A stretch of 23,261 bases of DNA from Acidobacteriota bacterium (GTDB taxonomy: Bacteria > Acidobacteriota > Terriglobia > UBA7540): NCBI GenBank assembly GCA_021828225.1, contig JAKASH010000001.1, forward strand, positions 1 through 23,261, read 5' to 3'. The notes under the pieces are model-generated. The model was not told the DNA's origin and did no database searches. It saw nothing but the letters and a program-made list of their open reading frames with translations. This document shows positions 1 through 8,404 of the stretch, in pieces (position 1 is the first letter of the stretch; each line of letters starts with the position of its first letter). A program made the translations under genes and the position numbers.

Positions 1-162
1 GAGCCGATCAAGGCGCTCCGCCAGCAGGCCTCGGGTAAATTTCTGAGCGCCTCGGTGCCCGGGCTTTACCGCTACGAAGAGAACACCGCCGCACCCAAAC
101 GGCGTCTGATCCGGCCCAACGAGCCGATCACCGTTTTGCCGCCGCCACGATCTGAAGTCTGA
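1..162 (+). CDS. C-terminal fragment of unknown protein (5' end outside window)
   Basis: An open frame runs from base 1 to a TGA at 160-162, giving 53 residues of a protein that begins upstream of the window. The end is Arg- and Pro-rich, with RLIRPNEPITVLPPPRSEV as its last 19 residues, and no domain can be recognised. It shares the strand of the DUF3150-like gene and SSB that follow, so it is probably the preceding gene of the same backbone cluster. That it is coding is supported only by frame continuity and direction. Confidence 0.5.
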   Translation, partial: EPIKALRQQASGKFLSASVPGLYRYEENTAAPKRRLIRPNEPITVLPPPRSEV

Positions 163-172
163 ACAACTTTGA

Positions 173-204
173 CCGAACCCCCGACAGCAAACTTCATGGT
201 TCGG
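173..204 (+). repeat. Inverted repeat between first two genes
   Basis: CCGAACC at 173-179 is repeated inverted as GGTTCGG at 198-204, giving a 7-bp stem with an 18-nt loop just after the stop of the first gene. Only a few T residues follow. It could be a weak terminator, an attenuator or a protein-binding dyad; the sequence does not decide. Confidence 0.3.
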
Positions 205-249
205 TTTGATACCGGGCGCCGCCGCCTTGCGCGGGCACGGCGCATTTCT

Positions 250-263
250 ATTTCAGGAGGAAT
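250..263 (+). promoter_or_regulatory. Strong RBS leader, identical to the one at 8385-8398
   Basis: ATTTCAGGAGGAAT carries a full Shine-Dalgarno core (AGGAGG, 255-260) eight bases before the ATG at 269. This decides the start of the DUF3150-like gene over upstream in-frame starts. The same 14 bases precede the coiled-coil gene at 8405. Confidence 0.7.
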
Positions 264-268
264 ACAGT

Positions 269-1183
269 ATGGCTACCCCGCAGATGATTTTCGACCTATC
301 GGCTCCCGGTCAGGACCTGGCGGCAAAGACGGTCTTTGTCAAACTTCGCCTGGGCCTTCTGGGCAACAGCCGCAAGGTCAGTTCGGCCCAGGTCGAGGTC
401 GATGCGGACAAAAATTCGATTCGCGTGGCGAAGACTCTTCTGGCTTCGCCCGAACTTGAGGCTATCCGGCGGCTCGACGGAGAAGTGCGGCGGTATTTGT
501 ACAGCACCTGCCTGCCGTTCGAGCCGGGCATTCACCTGCTGCCCATTGGCTTGATCGAGACGGTGGACACGAGGCTACGTGAATTCCAGGCGGACCGGCA
601 GGATCTCGTCACAACGTTTCTCGACGCCTACCCGAGGTTATGCCAGGAGGCGGCGGGGCGGTTGCGGACGCTCTACAACCCGCTCGACTATCCGCCGGTG
701 GAAGAGGTCCGGGCAGAGTTTACCTGTTCGTGGCAATACATCAGCTACGGTGTGCCGCATCAACTGCGGGAAGTGTCGGAGCGGATGTTTCAGGAAGAAC
801 GCGAGAAGGCCGCCGAGCGAATGTCCGAAGCCTACACGGAAGTCCAGCAAGTGCTGCGTGAGGCGATGGCCGAACTGGTAGCGCACCTGCGCGACCGCCT
901 TACTGATCAACCGGACGGAACACCGCAGCGGCTGCGGGAATCGACGGTGCAGAAGCTCCGCGAGTTCTTGGACACGTTTGATTTCAGGAACGTCACCGAT
1001 GACCAGGAACTGAAGACGCAAGTCGAACTGGCACGGGCGCTGCTCACGGGAACGACGACGGACGCAATCCGGAATACAGCCGAGCTTCGCGGCCGTGTGC
1101 GCGAGGGGATGGCGGAGATCGCCCAGCACCTCGCGACGATGGTCTCAGACCGTGTGGGGCGGAAGTTCCGGTTTGAGAAGTAA
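269..1183 (+). CDS. DUF3150-like protein, 304 aa
   Basis: The start at 269 is chosen because AGGAGG sits at the right distance; longer in-frame starts upstream lack a ribosome site. The protein is soluble, charged and largely helical: an N-terminal part containing VFVKLRLGLLGNSRK, a middle segment with aromatic and Pro residues (FEPGIHLLPIGLIETVD), then long amphipathic helices rich in Glu and Arg. Size and pattern recall the DUF3150 family found on phages and plasmids, often beside MoxR-like ATPase and VWA genes, but neither partner is visible here. The function of that family is unknown. It lies 115 bases upstream of ssb on the same strand, which suggests a role in DNA maintenance of the element. 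The family assignment is tentative; that the gene is real is fairly secure. Confidence 0.6.
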   Translation: MATPQMIFDLSAPGQDLAAKTVFVKLRLGLLGNSRKVSSAQVEVDADKNSIRVAKTLLASPELEAIRRLDGEVRRYLYSTCLPFEPGIHLLPIGLIETVDTRLREFQADRQDLVTTFLDAYPRLCQEAAGRLRTLYNPLDYPPVEEVRAEFTCSWQYISYGVPHQLREVSERMFQEEREKAAERMSEAYTEVQQVLREAMAELVAHLRDRLTDQPDGTPQRLRESTVQKLREFLDTFDFRNVTDDQELKTQVELARALLTGTTTDAIRNTAELRGRVREGMAEIAQHLATMVSDRVGRKFRFEK

Positions 1184-1298
1184 TGGGTTTGGCGCGGGGC
1201 GCGGAAGTTGGCGCTTGCGCCGCGTGACGGCACAGGGTCTTTCGTCTAAGCCATGTGCCACCTATCCGCAATAACACGAAAGGAGTCGTGACAAAATC

Positions 1299-1757
1299 AT
1301 GAGCGTCAACAAGGTCATTCTGGTTGGGCATCTCGGTAAAGACCCCGAGGTGAAGTACGGTGCGTCCGGCACTGCCGTGTGCCGGTTCTCTGTGGCCACA
1401 AACGAAACCTTCAACGACAAAGCTGGTGACCAGCAAAAGCGCACGGAATGGCATTCCGTGGTCTGCTTCGGAAAGCTGGCGGAAGTCTGCGGGGAGTATT
1501 TGACCAAATCCAAGCAGGTCTACATCGAGGGCACGATCCGCAGTCATAAGTGGGAGGATCGTGACGGCAAAGAGCACAAGGCCTATGACATCGTTGCCCA
1601 TTGGATGCAGATGCTCTCGTCGGCGACAAACGGGAACGGGACGAAATCAAAGGCCGAAAGTGCCAAGCCTGCGCCGCAGGCCGGGGCTTCTCAGGCGGCA
1701 GTGCAGCCGTCGGAGGAGGATAACCCCTTCGAAGCAGACGAATCAGTTCCATTCTAA
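1299..1757 (+). CDS. ssb: Single-stranded DNA-binding protein (SSB), 152 aa
   Basis: This is a bacterial SSB, which coats single-stranded DNA during replication and recombination and recruits partner proteins through its C-terminal tip. Residues 1-110 form the OB-fold, starting MSVNKVILVGHLGKDPEVK, with the usual TEWHSVVCFGKLAEV and VYIEGTIRSHKWEDRDG stretches. A Pro/Ala/Ser-rich linker follows, and the protein ends in the acidic tip DNPFEADESVPF, slightly different from the classical DDIPF ending. A ribosome site AAAGGAG lies at 1279-1285, a rather long 13 bases before ATG. As an element-borne second SSB it fits with the recombination module at 6308-9250. Confidence 0.95.
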   Translation: MSVNKVILVGHLGKDPEVKYGASGTAVCRFSVATNETFNDKAGDQQKRTEWHSVVCFGKLAEVCGEYLTKSKQVYIEGTIRSHKWEDRDGKEHKAYDIVAHWMQMLSSATNGNGTKSKAESAKPAPQAGASQAAVQPSEEDNPFEADESVPF

Positions 1758-2136
1758 AACGGGTTTTCGGGAGCGTGTTGACTTTGGTGGTGGATTCAGC
1801 CCCCTCTCCTGGTTTGTTGCTTATTTCTGTTCCGGCCGTTCGTCGCCGTTGTCGTCTTCTCTTTTTTGCGTTTGTTTTTCTGTGGGGCAGTTGGACCGGA
1901 GTCACGCGGCGTCATGCAGGTGCAATGGCCTCTCGGACAGGGTGGACCACATCTACGGTTTGCCGACGATACAGCCAGCTGCCAGCTGTGGCAATCGAAG
2001 GAGCGCAAGGCGACACGGGAATTCCCGGGTGGGGGACAACACGCCAGAAACGTCCTGTTGTCAATCAATGCCATTGGCAACTCAGTTGACTTGGATGCAT
2101 GCATAATGGAGGGCACGGTCGATTTTTACAAAGGCC
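1758..2136. other. Gap between SSB and the 2137-5605 pair; no supported gene
   Basis: This 379-base gap lies between convergent transcription units. It contains a pyrimidine-rich plus strand around 1840-1885, the 12-bp palindrome CGGGAATTCCCG at 2016-2027 and the 10-bp palindrome ATGCATGCAT near 2095-2105. An open frame with ATG at 1914 runs to 2249 but has no ribosome site, overlaps the 3' end of the minus-strand gene and shows no recognisable domain. It could be a decayed backbone gene; no terminator with a T tract is evident. Confidence 0.4.
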
Positions 2137-4971
2137 TTATCGATCGCCAAGCATTGTTCGATAGCCGCGATGGCCACGCGCCACAAGCAGGTTCACCACA
2201 CGGACCGCCTCCGCGCGGCTTCTCGCTCCGCCGCTCAATGCTTCCCTGATGATGATCCTCGCGTTGTCTCCCCAGCCATGAATTGCCCAACCTTCGCGGT
2301 CCTCTTCAAAGATGATCCCGAGGCAGTGCACCGCTTCGTACGGGTATGCCGGCGCCAATTCCGCAAATCGTTCGACAACTGCAAAATCTGGATGAAGATC
2401 ACGGAACGTGTCAGCCACGGCGACCGCTTGGCGGACGGTCCAATCTCTGGGGAACTTGTTGCTGGAAAGCCACCACCCGAATGCGCCCAGTTCCTGACGT
2501 GCATTCGCCCCTTTAGCAAGTCCTGCTGCGAAACGTGCTTCCCAAAAGTCCATGAGCCGTTTCTGCACAACAACATCGAGCTGCGCAGTATCCTGCGTGA
2601 GTTGCCAGCCGACGTCACCGACAGTTTGAGCCCTCAGCGCCGGACTGGCCTTTGAGAAAAACAGGGCCAACAACGGATCGTCTAGCGTAATTGTCCCCGC
2701 GGCGAGGTACCGCATCAGGTGGCCGCCCAAAGCACGATCTCCCTCGTCGACGCTCGTTGCCTTCAGATCGAGAGCGTTGATTGCCCGCTCATATCGGAAA
2801 CGCATAGCGGGAAGCATTTCACTGATTGGGTTGCTGAAGCGGAGATACGAATTCCATGCAAACTTATCCAGGACCTTGTGGGGCTTGCCTGGAAACAAAG
2901 CTGGCAGTTGTTGTTCGAGCCACGCACGGTCTAGCCAAGCAAGGAGACCGAATTGCATGCCAAATACTTCTCGCACCGCCGCAGAGTCATCGACGGCCGG
3001 ATCGAAGTGCCTGCTCAGTAGATCGAAAACCTTCGGCAAACGGCTCGCGCTCACCTCAAAATCAGTCTTTGATAACTTTAGCCAACGGGCATAACGCATG
3101 ACAGCTTCTAAACCGACAGGCCTGGCACTATTTAATGCCATCATTCCGAAATCTGCCTTCTTCCGATACTCTCTCTCGTCATCTGCAGTGGGTGATTGGG
3201 TCTGCGCTATCAGTTCCAGAGCCGGCCAGAACTCCTCGTGTCTGTCGACGGAAATGCGTTCTGGATGCAGGAACAGCTCCGTCAAAAAACGAGCCGAAGA
3301 CATATACGCCCAACTCCAACCCGGGTCTTCTTCCCATTTGAAGGGTTCGCGAGCATCTGCCTTGGTGTTGGCCAGGATCCACTCGATCGCCCTGACTACC
3401 GCGAGGGCGTCAAATTCCTTCCCCTCCTTCAGAGACGAAGTAAACGCGTCCAAGATTGAGCGCAAGTAGGTTGGATGAAGTCCTCCGTCTTGGAACAAAG
3501 TGAGATGCTTGCTAAACAAAGACGGATCATCAGAAACCCATTGGCTCAAATGTGTTCCGATACCTGCTCTGCTCGGCGCCTCAGGGTGTTTCGTAGGCGG
3601 CGGGGCCCAACTCTTTAAATACGAAATCAATTCGGGCATATTCAGTTCTCGCAGAGCCTCATCCGTGATGTCGCTCACATGGCCGATTGCCCGCACTCCA
3701 CCGCTAGAATATGGAGGCCGGGGCGTCCCGTACTTTGCTCTGAGCTTTTCTAGTTCCGCGGACCTCGCCTGATCGAGACTGTTTTCAAGCGCGGTGAACC
3801 ACCGAAGTCTCCAATCATCACGCAGCCACCGTTCTGCCTCAGGCCTTGTGCCCTTGGCTTCCTCTTGCTCCAGGTAGGACGAGTAACGGCTCAAATCCGG
3901 TCCAGCGTCAATTATTTCGAGAACCCTGCTCTGGGTTTGCTGCGTGACTTTGCCAATCCACTGACCCAGAAGTTCATTGAACTCTGGGTTGTCCGTGGGG
4001 CTCTCATAGTGAGACACGTCAAGCAAGATTTTGTTCATGAGATCTGTCGGAACAGATTCATTCTCAGACAGTGCGTATGCTTCCAGCCGTCTGAAGATCG
4101 GCCATTTGTGTACACTCAACACACGGCGAACAATCTCAAACCCGTTCTGATGTTTACGGCTCACTAAGAGAGCGGCGTTCTGCACGTTAGTGACTAGAAT
4201 GTCGAGAAGGTCCCTGTGGTTCCCGTGTGCTATGTGGGGCCTCCATATTGTAGAGAAGTCTTCGTCGTTACCGCGATCGTTGTCGTGAATCAGAATCGCT
4301 TTGTCTAGTTCGTCTGAGACTAAGGACAGGAAAGGGTCGGGGATCGAGTCAGCCAGCGGCTCAGAGACAGCACCCATCAAGCGTTCGATGTGCCAAGTAT
4401 TGATTCGTCCGACGGGATCGACGCTCCAGCGATACGGTTGCCCCTCGATCAGCGTTTCAGGTTCTTCGTCCTCCTTCGCCGGCGCGTGGACACTGAGTAT
4501 CTGTCCCAAGAGTGAAAGCGCCGCCTCACTCTCTCCCCCCTGCGCCAAATGCCTAATGAGATTAACACTCTTCTCCGAGTAGAGACCGAAAAGGACCGAC
4601 TGCTTGGAAACCCATTCTGCTTCGGTCCTCCCAACGCCGGCAGCCAGAGGTGGCGGCAGCTTCGCAGCGATCTGAAGAAGGATTTGGTGGACGGTATGAT
4701 TGTTACTTTCGAAGCACCTCACGGCCAGCGCGTCGTGCACTGCCTCGGGCGCGATCGGCGCCATGCGGTTGAGATATTCGCCCTCAGGCCAACCGGGGAA
4801 GCGCAGATAGTGTCCGTCTGAGACTGCATCAGGGGGCTGGGCGAATCTACCACGTTCTCGCAAGGGCTTGATCCAATCGGGGCTGTTGAGCTGCGAAAAG
4901 AAGTGCTCGTAGTTTCCTCCCCCTTCCGCAACCAGCGCCAAGGCGCGCTCGACGATTTGGTCAGTGACCAT
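2137..4971 (-). CDS. Large helical protein of unknown function, 944 aa (second gene of a pair)
   Basis: The start is placed at 4971 (MVTDQIVERAL) because GGGAGG lies 6 bases upstream and the ATG overlaps the stop of the preceding gene by 11 bases; a start at 5007 would overlap more and lacks a site. The protein has no transmembrane segment, signal peptide or Walker A motif. It starts with NYEHFFSQLNSPDWIKPL and a Trp/Pro segment YLRFPGWPEGEYLNRMAP, then continues as a long run of helices typical of a solenoid or sensor array. From memory, similar N-terminal FF-x2-L-x-SPxWI patterns occur in C-terminal sensor regions of large STAND-type conflict proteins, but here no NTPase is attached. Translational coupling to the 214-aa gene argues that the two act together. 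Function is not known; a role in phage defence is inference from the neighbourhood. Confidence 0.75.
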   Translation of the reverse strand: MVTDQIVERALALVAEGGGNYEHFFSQLNSPDWIKPLRERGRFAQPPDAVSDGHYLRFPGWPEGEYLNRMAPIAPEAVHDALAVRCFESNNHTVHQILLQIAAKLPPPLAAGVGRTEAEWVSKQSVLFGLYSEKSVNLIRHLAQGGESEAALSLLGQILSVHAPAKEDEEPETLIEGQPYRWSVDPVGRINTWHIERLMGAVSEPLADSIPDPFLSLVSDELDKAILIHDNDRGNDEDFSTIWRPHIAHGNHRDLLDILVTNVQNAALLVSRKHQNGFEIVRRVLSVHKWPIFRRLEAYALSENESVPTDLMNKILLDVSHYESPTDNPEFNELLGQWIGKVTQQTQSRVLEIIDAGPDLSRYSSYLEQEEAKGTRPEAERWLRDDWRLRWFTALENSLDQARSAELEKLRAKYGTPRPPYSSGGVRAIGHVSDITDEALRELNMPELISYLKSWAPPPTKHPEAPSRAGIGTHLSQWVSDDPSLFSKHLTLFQDGGLHPTYLRSILDAFTSSLKEGKEFDALAVVRAIEWILANTKADAREPFKWEEDPGWSWAYMSSARFLTELFLHPERISVDRHEEFWPALELIAQTQSPTADDEREYRKKADFGMMALNSARPVGLEAVMRYARWLKLSKTDFEVSASRLPKVFDLLSRHFDPAVDDSAAVREVFGMQFGLLAWLDRAWLEQQLPALFPGKPHKVLDKFAWNSYLRFSNPISEMLPAMRFRYERAINALDLKATSVDEGDRALGGHLMRYLAAGTITLDDPLLALFFSKASPALRAQTVGDVGWQLTQDTAQLDVVVQKRLMDFWEARFAAGLAKGANARQELGAFGWWLSSNKFPRDWTVRQAVAVADTFRDLHPDFAVVERFAELAPAYPYEAVHCLGIIFEEDREGWAIHGWGDNARIIIREALSGGARSRAEAVRVVNLLVARGHRGYRTMLGDR

Positions 4972-5605
4972 TCTCGGCCTCCCGAATGAGAGCATCCAGT
5001 TCGTCAAGCTGCTCGACCGATCGTGGCTGGAGCCGACGCGAGAGCGTAGTCTCGATAAGATTCATGTGGCGGAGGAACTCGTCGCGATCCACCTCGTCAT
5101 AGCGATTGTGAGCGACCTCCTTGAAGTAGTCGTCAGCTCGCATCCAACCCTCGACTTCAGCCTCGAAATAATCGCTTGGCAGAGGTGGCCCAGAGCCTGA
5201 GAGCGCGCTTAGGTGTTGGGCGGTTCTGGTTGCCGCATTGGGCCGGTTCAGGTCCTGCCACTCGAAGAGCTTTGCAAGCTCGTTTAATAGGCCGCGGAGA
5301 GGACCATCGACAGCATCAAGACTTGTCATTTCTCCAAACTTCTGACTGCGCGTGACCGCCAAATACACCTGCCTCACTGGATTGAGACGGTTCTTTATGC
5401 TGTCACCCGCCACGAAGGCTTGCCCATTGGTCAGCAGCGGTGACTTTTCAATGAGTTCTCTGAAACAATGTGCTGCCAGTTCATAGCGGCAAGGATTGCT
5501 TTCATCCGCCAATACCATCAGACCACCGCGATAGATGCGGGCAAGCTTTTGGCTGCGCCGCGCGAGGCTAGTGTACAGCGCGTCTTGATCGGACCTTTTG
5601 AGCAT
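4961..5605 (-). CDS. Small helical protein of unknown function, possibly HEPN-like, 214 aa
   Basis: First gene of the two-gene minus-strand unit. ATG at 5605 is preceded by GAGGT at a 7-base spacing. The sequence is helical and charged. Residues 37-51 read NPCRYELAAHCFREL; the Arg40-x5-His46 pair fits the Rx4-6H signature of HEPN ribonucleases and abortive-infection proteins, but a motif this short occurs by chance, so the HEPN call is weak. A second stretch, DDYFKEVAHNRYDEVDRDEF (159-178), looks conserved-type. The gene ends inside the start of the 944-aa gene, an overlap typical of subunits made together. If HEPN-like, it could be the effector and the large protein its sensor or inhibitor; this is inference. 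Confidence 0.7.
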   Translation of the reverse strand: MLKRSDQDALYTSLARRSQKLARIYRGGLMVLADESNPCRYELAAHCFRELIEKSPLLTNGQAFVAGDSIKNRLNPVRQVYLAVTRSQKFGEMTSLDAVDGPLRGLLNELAKLFEWQDLNRPNAATRTAQHLSALSGSGPPLPSDYFEAEVEGWMRADDYFKEVAHNRYDEVDRDEFLRHMNLIETTLSRRLQPRSVEQLDELDALIREAENGH

Positions 5606-6307
5606 CGGTCGACCTCGGTTTCAATCCAGCGAAGACCATATCGTACCAGTATACAGTATGCACACAGTAGTGGCCTTGAGGACGCTGCTGGAGCGGCACC
5701 GCTGCTGTTTGGGCTTGAGTTACAATTCCGCCACGCACCACGTAAGCGAATGTAATTCCTGGTCGGATGACGACGGACTCATAAGAAATCCACGTGGCTG
5801 TATAACGGCCAAACCGTAGAAGTGGCGACCTGCACTCGCTAGCCATCACTCCGTCACGCGTTGGACCGTTTGTGGATGAATCGCCGACTCGGAAGTTATG
5901 GTCCAGACGCTTCCGCTGAAAAGCGACCGGCTGGAACCAGTGTGGGTATTATCGGAAATGTTCTCCCCTGCCCGTTCTCAGGGGCGGAGCGAGTCGCAGC
6001 ACAAGGCTGTTGATTCTGACCACGAAAGCGGCCGACCCGCCGTGAGAACGCCTCAGCAGCTCGCCAGATTCCGAAAACCAAACGCCCATGCGCACCCTCA
6101 AATCTGTCTTCATGTCTACGGCCTGAGATCCCCCCGCCCTTGCACCTGCCTCTTCGGAGAACCTTTTCCAAATAGTTCTGCAACGCGAGCGTCCTCCCAT
6201 TGTGCGGCCTCACACCGCTGGGACCAACTCGATGGCCTCACATCGGCACCGGGCTGCTTCTATCCACGTGCGCACCTTTCAATTCTTGTTCCAAGGAGCA
6301 AATTTCT
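5606..6307. other. 700-base gap between divergent units; no supported gene
   Basis: The gap separates the minus-strand pair from the plus-strand gp3-like gene, so it should hold promoters for both. No convincing -35/-10 pair could be assigned. AT-rich sequence around 5640-5665 (with TATACAGTATGC) lies just upstream of the 214-aa gene and may be its promoter region. Open frames at 5898-6311 (+), 5896-6213 (-) and 5568-5849 (-) have odd composition and no ribosome site and are not called. The only clear signal is AAGGAG at 6293-6298, the ribosome site of the next gene. Confidence 0.4.
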
Positions 6308-7678
6308 ATGATCATTGGCGTTACTCACGACCCGGACGGCCGCTCCGTGCAGCGGTTGTCTGTTTCCACTAAGGTTGCCATCGGCATGCCGCCGCAGGGC
6401 GACCGCAATTACCCTTCGAAGCTTGACCACTTCGTGTTCCTGCGCAAAAGGAAGACCACGAAAGGGGTTGAGTGGGAACCCGATCCCGAATTGATGCGGC
6501 ACTATGGCAGTGAGTGCCGTGCGGTCCAGATCATGCTGATTGACGACGACATCGAGACCGTCTTCCCCACGGTATACGCCTGGTGGACGGCAACCGAGCG
6601 GAAGTGCTGGGGCGACGGGACGCGCGCCACGCGCCGCACGCCGGCTCATCCGGGCGGCGAGCCGTGGGCGCCCTGCGGGGGCGGGTGCCCGGAGTTGGCT
6701 TCCGGACTGTGCAAGCCCAGTGGTGATCTGCGGTTCGTGCTCGCGGATTTTCCGCGCCTCGGGAGCGTCTGCCGCATCCACACCAGTTCCTACCGCTCGA
6801 TCTGCCAAATCCACTCGGCCCTCGAAGAGATTCAGACCTTCACCGGCAGTCGCCTAGCCGGCATCACCGCTAAGCTGGTGGTGCGCCCGGAGCAGGCCAC
6901 GTACTTTGACAGGAAAGAACAGCGGAAGAAAACGACCACCATCTGGGCGCTGAGCCTGGAAGTGGACGGCGATGATATTCGCAAGCTGGTCGCCAACCTG
7001 ACCGGCAATGCCCGGCTGTTTGCGGAGACGCGGCGGCGGCTTGGCTGGGGTGATCGCGAGATTGAAGTGGTCGAGGATGAAGACGACCAGGCGCCGGAAA
7101 TTACCGCCGAGTTTTACCCGGAGAACGGATCCGTAACGGGTGAACCGTCTAGTGCGGGCAATGCGGCATCGGAAGCGGCGGCTGCTCCTGCAGCTCGTGA
7201 TACGGAGCCCAGACCCGCGTCTGCAGGGTCGAATGATCGAATGAAGCGCGCACCCAGGGCTCCCATCAGGGAACCGCAGCGAAAGACAGAGCCAGCCCAG
7301 AGCGACGGCGCGGCCGTGGATTCAAAGAAGCCGGCCACTGGAACCAACGGAAGCTCTCCGCAGCCTGCGGCAGCCGTCAATCCCAATCCCACTCCTGCCG
7401 CTAACAGCTCTCAGCCCAATCTCACGACACTGCGGGGTGTGGTCGGGCCGTTGGAGCCTGACGCCGCCGGCAATACTGTCCGGCACAACGGCAAGGGGAT
7501 TGAATACGTGGTCTTCAAGATGGGCCACAACGGGACCGCTACCACGATCTACTGCAACCACCCCGAAATGATGCCGGAGATTGTCCGCCGCCAGGGACGC
7601 GAGGCAGTCGCACAGATGGAAGTGACGGGTAACGGGAGCCAGCCGTATCACATCCTGAACGCTTTTGTGGAGGGCTGA
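6308..7678 (+). CDS. phiC31 gp3-like (recombination directionality factor-like) protein, 456 aa
   Basis: ATG at 6308 follows AAGGAG by 9 bases. The N-terminal 230 residues match my recollection of the gp3-like family, named after the phage phiC31 protein that switches the serine integrase toward excision: a Cys cluster C100, C123, C127, C135 (in CWGDG, CGGGCPEL and LCKP) that may bind zinc, followed by RFVLADFPRLGSVCRIHTSS and a SICQIHSALEEIQ...SRLAGI segment. Residues 260-390 are Pro/Ala/Ser-rich linker. The last 70 residues (from LTTLRGVVGPLEP) form a separate small, probably beta-rich domain that could be OB-like. No integrase is in the window, so whether it controls excision or has been adapted to another DNA-binding role is open. 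The nuclease gene follows after 4 bases. Confidence 0.65.
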   Translation: MIIGVTHDPDGRSVQRLSVSTKVAIGMPPQGDRNYPSKLDHFVFLRKRKTTKGVEWEPDPELMRHYGSECRAVQIMLIDDDIETVFPTVYAWWTATERKCWGDGTRATRRTPAHPGGEPWAPCGGGCPELASGLCKPSGDLRFVLADFPRLGSVCRIHTSSYRSICQIHSALEEIQTFTGSRLAGITAKLVVRPEQATYFDRKEQRKKTTTIWALSLEVDGDDIRKLVANLTGNARLFAETRRRLGWGDREIEVVEDEDDQAPEITAEFYPENGSVTGEPSSAGNAASEAAAAPAARDTEPRPASAGSNDRMKRAPRAPIREPQRKTEPAQSDGAAVDSKKPATGTNGSSPQPAAAVNPNPTPAANSSQPNLTTLRGVVGPLEPDAAGNTVRHNGKGIEYVVFKMGHNGTATTIYCNHPEMMPEIVRRQGREAVAQMEVTGNGSQPYHILNAFVEG

Positions 7679-7682
7679 CGCC

Positions 7683-8333
7683 GTGGACATCGATTTTCGG
7701 TTTGATCTCGCCCGGCACCTCTATCTGGTCCACGGAAGACCTGTGCCCAGCGTCACGCAGGTCCTCCATGCCGCCGACCTTTCCGCCGACTATTCGACGG
7801 TCGCTCCCGAGGTCCTGGAGCGCAAGCGGATCATCGGCGAATACGTTCACAAGGCAACGCAATATTTGGACGAGGGCTGCCTTGACTTGCGGACGGTTGA
7901 CACCGAAATCCAGCCTTATCTGGCCGCGTACCAGCGGTTTGTTGACGAATCAGGCTTCCGGCCGCGGCTGATCGAGCATCGGCTCGTGGGAAATATTAAC
8001 GGGATGCTTTGCGGGGGCACGGTGGACCGAGAAGGGACGATGGCCGGTAAACTCTGGATCATCGACCTGAAATGCATCGAGCGGGTCTACCCAAGCTTTG
8101 CCCTGCAGACGGCCGGATACGAGTTGCTGCTGCCGAAGCCGGTGGTTCCTCCTTTCCGATACACCCGCGCTGTGCTGCAGTTGAAGCCCAACGGGTCCTA
8201 TAAGCTCACCACCTACGACGATCCAGCGGATTTCGATGTCTTCCGCGCCGCACTGGCCGTGACGATATGGAAGATGAATCACGGGATGGATATTGAAACG
8301 GGCGGCTGGTCCGAGCTTGATGAAGCAGCATAG
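7683..8333 (+). CDS. PD-(D/E)XK nuclease family protein, 216 aa
   Basis: GTG at 7683 is chosen: GGAGGG at 7669-7674 gives 8-base spacing and the preceding stop is 4 bases away, whereas the TTG at 7665 lies within the previous gene. The protein shows the RecB/Cas4-type nuclease core in order: GEYVH with His56, EHRLVG with Glu98, GGTVDREG with Asp115, IIDLKC with Asp128 and Lys130, and the C-terminal Q-x3-Y helix (LQTAGYELL, Gln142 and Tyr146). This metal-dependent fold cuts DNA; phage versions resect double-strand ends before annealing. Position between the gp3-like gene and a coiled-coil protein, with an SSB upstream, fits a recombination module. No Cys cluster for an Fe-S centre is seen, so it is not a full Cas4/AddB type. 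Confidence 0.85.
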   Translation: MDIDFRFDLARHLYLVHGRPVPSVTQVLHAADLSADYSTVAPEVLERKRIIGEYVHKATQYLDEGCLDLRTVDTEIQPYLAAYQRFVDESGFRPRLIEHRLVGNINGMLCGGTVDREGTMAGKLWIIDLKCIERVYPSFALQTAGYELLLPKPVVPPFRYTRAVLQLKPNGSYKLTTYDDPADFDVFRAALAVTIWKMNHGMDIETGGWSELDEAA

Positions 8334-8384
8334 GCAATTGCACTCTTCGCCGCAACCCATCGACGGGCCAGCCGCAAGAGAACG

Positions 8385-8398
8385 ATTTCAGGAGGAAT
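8385..8398 (+). promoter_or_regulatory. RBS leader identical to 250-263
   Basis: ATTTCAGGAGGAAT precedes ATG 8405, with AGGAGG at 8390-8395. The 14 bases are identical to the leader of the gene at 269, including bases outside the Shine-Dalgarno core. Confidence 0.65.
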
Positions 8399-8404
8399 GT
8401 ATAC

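Noticed and set aside
638..1129. 163-codon minus-strand frame inside the DUF3150-like gene
   Set aside because: Antisense shadow of a coding frame with a strong ribosome site.
1866..2249. Plus-strand frame after SSB, with an ATG at 1914
   Set aside because: No ribosome site, runs 113 bases into the 3' end of the opposite-strand gene; kept only as a possible remnant.
4961..5605. Firm HEPN ribonuclease call for the 214-aa protein
   Set aside because: Only one Rx5H pair supports it and the surrounding helices do not give a confident family match; kept as a possibility.
5568..5849. 93-codon minus-strand frame upstream of the 214-aa gene
   Set aside because: Overlaps the start of the 214-aa gene, which has the better ribosome site, and has no recognisable pattern.
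5898..6311. 137-codon plus-strand frame in the long gap
   Set aside because: No ribosome site; composition rich in Ser, Arg, His and Pro typical of non-coding GC-rich DNA; overlaps the start of a well-supported gene.
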